This document shows positions 61,707 through 64,000 of a DNA stretch of 64,000 bases, one piece after another. A program made the translations under genes and the position numbers. Every line of letters starts with the position of its first letter. Positions within the stretch are counted from its first letter, which is position 1. Under the pieces are notes generated by a model. That model had not been told where the DNA came from. It saw nothing but the letters and a program-made list of their open reading frames with translations, and searched no databases. Source of the stretch: a virus; IMG/VR virus record IMGVR_UViG_3300034023_001204, positions 31,111 through 95,110 of that record; one strand, 5' to 3'.

Positions 61707-62729
61707 TTAAGAAACTTCTTTCAATTTCTCAAATATTTCTCGCTGCTCCCCTGATAAAATTTTTGGTATTTTTATTTTAATAATAATCTTAAGATCCCCT
61801 CGGCCTCTCTGATGTCCGTGACCGTCAATCACGGGAACCCCGAGAGATTGATAGGTAAATACTTTACCCCATTCGGTTCCTGATGGAATGTAAAGTTCTA
61901 TATTTTTTTGTGGGGTTTCCACTTGAATTCGAGAACCCAAAACTGCTTGGTGAATATCTAACCAATAATCAATATTGATATTATGTCCGTCTCTTTTATA
62001 GGTTTCATGCTCTAACTCTTGGATTAAAACATGAAGATCTCCTTCTACTCCAGCTTGAACTGCGTGTCCTTTACCGGGAACTGCCATTTGCATACCACCC
62101 ACTGCTCCTGGTGGAATATCAACTTCTACAACCTCTTCGACTGATTTTACTCCTGATCCGGAGCAACTTCGACATTTATCTTTTATTTGTTGGCCTCTCC
62201 CACTGCATGTCGGGCAAGTAACTGATTGTTGAACTCTCCCAAACGGGGTATTCGCGATAGTTATTTTTTGACCACTTCCTCCACAGAAAGAACAAGCCTG
62301 AAAATTTTGACCACCTTGACCTTGACACGGTTCACACTTGGCGTTTCGATTGTATCGGATTTTTTTTCTTACACCTGTCAAAATGTCTAAAATATTAAGT
62401 TGAATTTGAACACGGATATCTTGACCTCTTCTTTGTGCGCCGGGTCTTCTTCCGAACATATCACCAAATATATCACCAAAACCAGAGAAGAAATCATTTG
62501 GATTAAAACCCCCACCATGACCTGGTTCTGCGGTTCCAAACCTATCGTATCTACTTCTTTTATCACTATCAGAGAGAACTTCATAGGCTTCAGAGGCCTC
62601 TTTGAACTTATTTTCATCTCCTCCTTTGTCTGGATGGTGCTCGAGTGCTTTTTTACGGTATGCTTTTTTTATTTCTTCACTCGATGCTCCTCTATCAACA
62701 CCTAGTATTCCATAGTAATCTTTAGACAT
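61707..62729 (-). CDS. dnaJ: Full-length DnaJ co-chaperone
   Basis: A 340-aa DnaJ. The J domain spans 1-65 with HPD at about 33-35, then a G/F-rich linker ([18 protein letters not shown], about 74-91), four zinc motifs [24 protein letters not shown] and CRSCSGSG (about 130-205), and a C-terminal substrate-binding part to the end. No DnaK or GrpE is in the window, so it must work with the host Hsp70. A second, short J-protein lies at 124-849. It is divergent from the M28-type gene with a shared TATATAAG box. Confidence 0.93.
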   Translation of the reverse strand: MSKDYYGILGVDRGASSEEIKKAYRKKALEHHPDKGGDENKFKEASEAYEVLSDSDKRSRYDRFGTAEPGHGGGFNPNDFFSGFGDIFGDMFGRRPGAQRRGQDIRVQIQLNILDILTGVRKKIRYNRNAKCEPCQGQGGQNFQACSFCGGSGQKITIANTPFGRVQQSVTCPTCSGRGQQIKDKCRSCSGSGVKSVEEVVEVDIPPGAVGGMQMAVPGKGHAVQAGVEGDLHVLIQELEHETYKRDGHNINIDYWLDIHQAVLGSRIQVETPQKNIELYIPSGTEWGKVFTYQSLGVPVIDGHGHQRGRGDLKIIIKIKIPKILSGEQREIFEKLKEVS

Positions 62730-62740
62730 AAATTATTTAA

Positions 62741-62748
62741 TATATAAG
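62741..62748. promoter_or_regulatory. TATATAAG box between dnaJ and the M28-type gene
   Basis: TATATAAGTT on the plus strand lies 17 nt before the GTG at 62766. On the minus strand CTTATATA lies about 12 nt before the ATG at 62729. Confidence 0.4.
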
Positions 62749-62765
62749 TTAAAATATTTTACAAA

Positions 62766-63506
62766 GTGATCTATCAAAAAATATACCAATTCTGCTCAGT
62801 TAAGAACTTAGGGAATTGTTTAAGTAATACCGATGAAGGATCTCCAAGAGTTTCTTTTATATTGGATCTACTCAAAAGTTTAGGTATAACCTATAAAGTT
62901 GACAAGTTTAAGGACAGAAATATTCCACTCTTCAATATCATTCTACCTGGTTCGAGTTCTCATTGGTGTGTGGCTCATCACGATATCGTTAATCCGAATA
63001 GTCACAATGCTAACGATAACTCTTGTTCAGTTATAAATCTTATAGCACTAAAACTTCATAGACCCGATCTGAACATTTGTTTTACCGACGCAGAAGAAAT
63101 CGGCGGACTCGGAGCTCAAAGACTTTCTCAGAAAATACAAGATGGCGATTTAGGACCATGTGATTGGATACTCAATCTCGAGCTTACCGGTCGTGGTGGA
63201 ACCAACTTCTTTATTGGTGAATATCCAGGTGGTCTTAGCTCAAAAATAATAGAGACTTTCGATCCACCAGTTGTTAGAACACCTTTTAATGATAGTGTTA
63301 TATTTAGAAGAAATGGTATTGATTCTTGTGTAATAAATCCTCTTCCGGTTCTTGAAACTGGAACGTCTCAAATACAAACAAAGGACGGTAAATATCTTGA
63401 TTTCAAGATGTTATTCAATTGTCACCAGATGGAAGATAGTTTAGATAAAATATCTACTCAAGATATGAAAGATTTTGTTGAAAAAATATTACTTAGTATA
63501 GTATGA
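62766..63506 (+). CDS. M28-type zinc peptidase-like protein
   Basis: A 246-aa protein with a GTG start. WCVAHHDIVNPNSHNANDNSCS (about 68-89) gives the HxD and the bridging Asp, FTDAEEIGGLGAQRL (about 104-118) the Glu pair, and ILNLELTGRGG (about 136-146) a further acid. These fit the metal sites of M28 aminopeptidase-like enzymes. It has no signal peptide. Possible jobs are peptide trimming or removal of an amino acid from a modified molecule; none is shown. The stop overlaps the next start by 4 bp. Confidence 0.75.
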   Translation: MIYQKIYQFCSVKNLGNCLSNTDEGSPRVSFILDLLKSLGITYKVDKFKDRNIPLFNIILPGSSSHWCVAHHDIVNPNSHNANDNSCSVINLIALKLHRPDLNICFTDAEEIGGLGAQRLSQKIQDGDLGPCDWILNLELTGRGGTNFFIGEYPGGLSSKIIETFDPPVVRTPFNDSVIFRRNGIDSCVINPLPVLETGTSQIQTKDGKYLDFKMLFNCHQMEDSLDKISTQDMKDFVEKILLSIV

Positions 63507-63973
63507 AAAAATATGCAATTTATGAAAATGATGAGAATAATACCTCATCACTTACATTCACAGATAACCTACAAAAAGATTTTTTTGAATTTTATCAAAT
63601 AGAGTGGGATGAAAATTTCGAACCAGGTGAAAGATTACCGTCTATTTCGAATGTAAGAAGAAGACCAGGATCTTATGAGTATGTAGTCAGTGTATTTACA
63701 ATAGATCCAGATACGAGCAAGACCAAAAATATACTTGAATGTAATTTTTACACAGAATCTTGGCAAGAAGAGATCCAAGATTTTATTATTGAGAATTGGA
63801 TTGAACTTTCCCGTCAAATGCTAGAGAGTATCCAAAATTTTGATGATGAGATTATAAAAACAGATGAAGATGATAGAATCTTAAAGTTTGGTGAGTTAGA
63901 AAATAAACCTACAATCAAACGGAATAGAATAAAAAATCCGACTATAAGCATTGATAAGTGGTCAATTTATTGA
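63503..63973 (+). CDS. Hypothetical protein
   Basis: A 156-aa acidic protein (MKKYAIYENDENNTSSLTF, then FYTESWQEEIQDFIIENWIEL) with no recognised family. Its ATG overlaps the stop of the M28-type gene. The C-terminal end (KRNRIKNPTISIDKWSIY) is basic. Function unknown. Confidence 0.6.
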   Translation: MKKYAIYENDENNTSSLTFTDNLQKDFFEFYQIEWDENFEPGERLPSISNVRRRPGSYEYVVSVFTIDPDTSKTKNILECNFYTESWQEEIQDFIIENWIELSRQMLESIQNFDDEIIKTDEDDRILKFGELENKPTIKRNRIKNPTISIDKWSIY

Positions 63974-63979
63974 TAAAAA

Positions 63980-64000
63980 ATGGAACAAAAAAAATATATA
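63980..64000 (+). CDS. Start of a gene cut by the window edge (possible)
   Basis: An ATG 6 nt after the stop of the previous gene begins a frame MEQKKYI that runs off the window. It fits the close packing here, but seven codons are too few to be sure. Confidence 0.3.

Overview
The window looks like part of the genome of a large, AT-rich, contractile-tailed (T4-related) phage that infects a Bacteroidota host. The phage assignment rests on a gp46-type SbcC/Rad50 nuclease subunit, a gp32-type ssDNA-binding protein with an acidic tail, NrdB, PhoH, a RuvC-like nuclease, a homing endonuclease, a small sigma factor and several very large virion-type proteins. The Bacteroidota assignment is an inference from three things: starts have A-rich leaders without Shine-Dalgarno sequences, a few genes carry TAnnTTTG-type -7 boxes, and the bS21 and SmpB proteins resemble those of Bacteroidota. 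No tRNA, integrase or CRISPR array was seen.

Layout. 0-7.9 kb: short DnaJ, bS21, gp46, a Thr/Pro-rich fibre-like protein, RuvC-like nuclease, a cyclic-phosphate receiver-type protein and small genes. 7.9-25.9 kb: PhoH, then three giant virion-type genes (8932-13671, 17689-20877, 20933-25735) around a GT2 enzyme and the sigma operon. The third giant gene is split by an in-frame TAA inside a Thr-Pro repeat, which separates a LamG-like lectin end. 25.9-30.8 kb: SmpB, thioredoxin, a ParB-like protein, a CYTH enzyme and a ClpC-like unfoldase. 30.8-47.1 kb: a tightly packed glycan island with glycosyltransferases (GT2, GT10, GT61 and others), a glycosyltransferase-kinase fusion, an aldolase, methyltransferases, a GDPD-like enzyme and a tandem nucleotidyltransferase. 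47.1-56.5 kb, mostly minus strand: tail/baseplate-like proteins, gp32, two genes with capsid-targeting-like N-termini, a nuclease/methyltransferase pair and NrdB. 56.6-64 kb: homing endonuclease, GT2, a third capsid-targeting-like gene, a neck-like protein, full-length DnaJ and an M28-type peptidase.

How the genes may work together. About twenty genes have a TATATA box 0-22 nt before the start. The virion-type genes are among them, and this is probably the late promoter read by the phage sigma factor. The sigma operon has a host-type TTTG-N20-TACATTTG promoter, which suggests an early-to-late switch. bS21 and SmpB suggest ribosome takeover. The ClpC-like protein, two J-proteins and thioredoxin suggest proteostasis control. 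The glycan island next to mucin-like Thr/Pro stalks suggests that the phage glycosylates either its own fibres or the host surface.

Genes are dense and gaps are short. No gene-free stretch exceeds 300 bases. Functions come from motif reading only; no database search was run.
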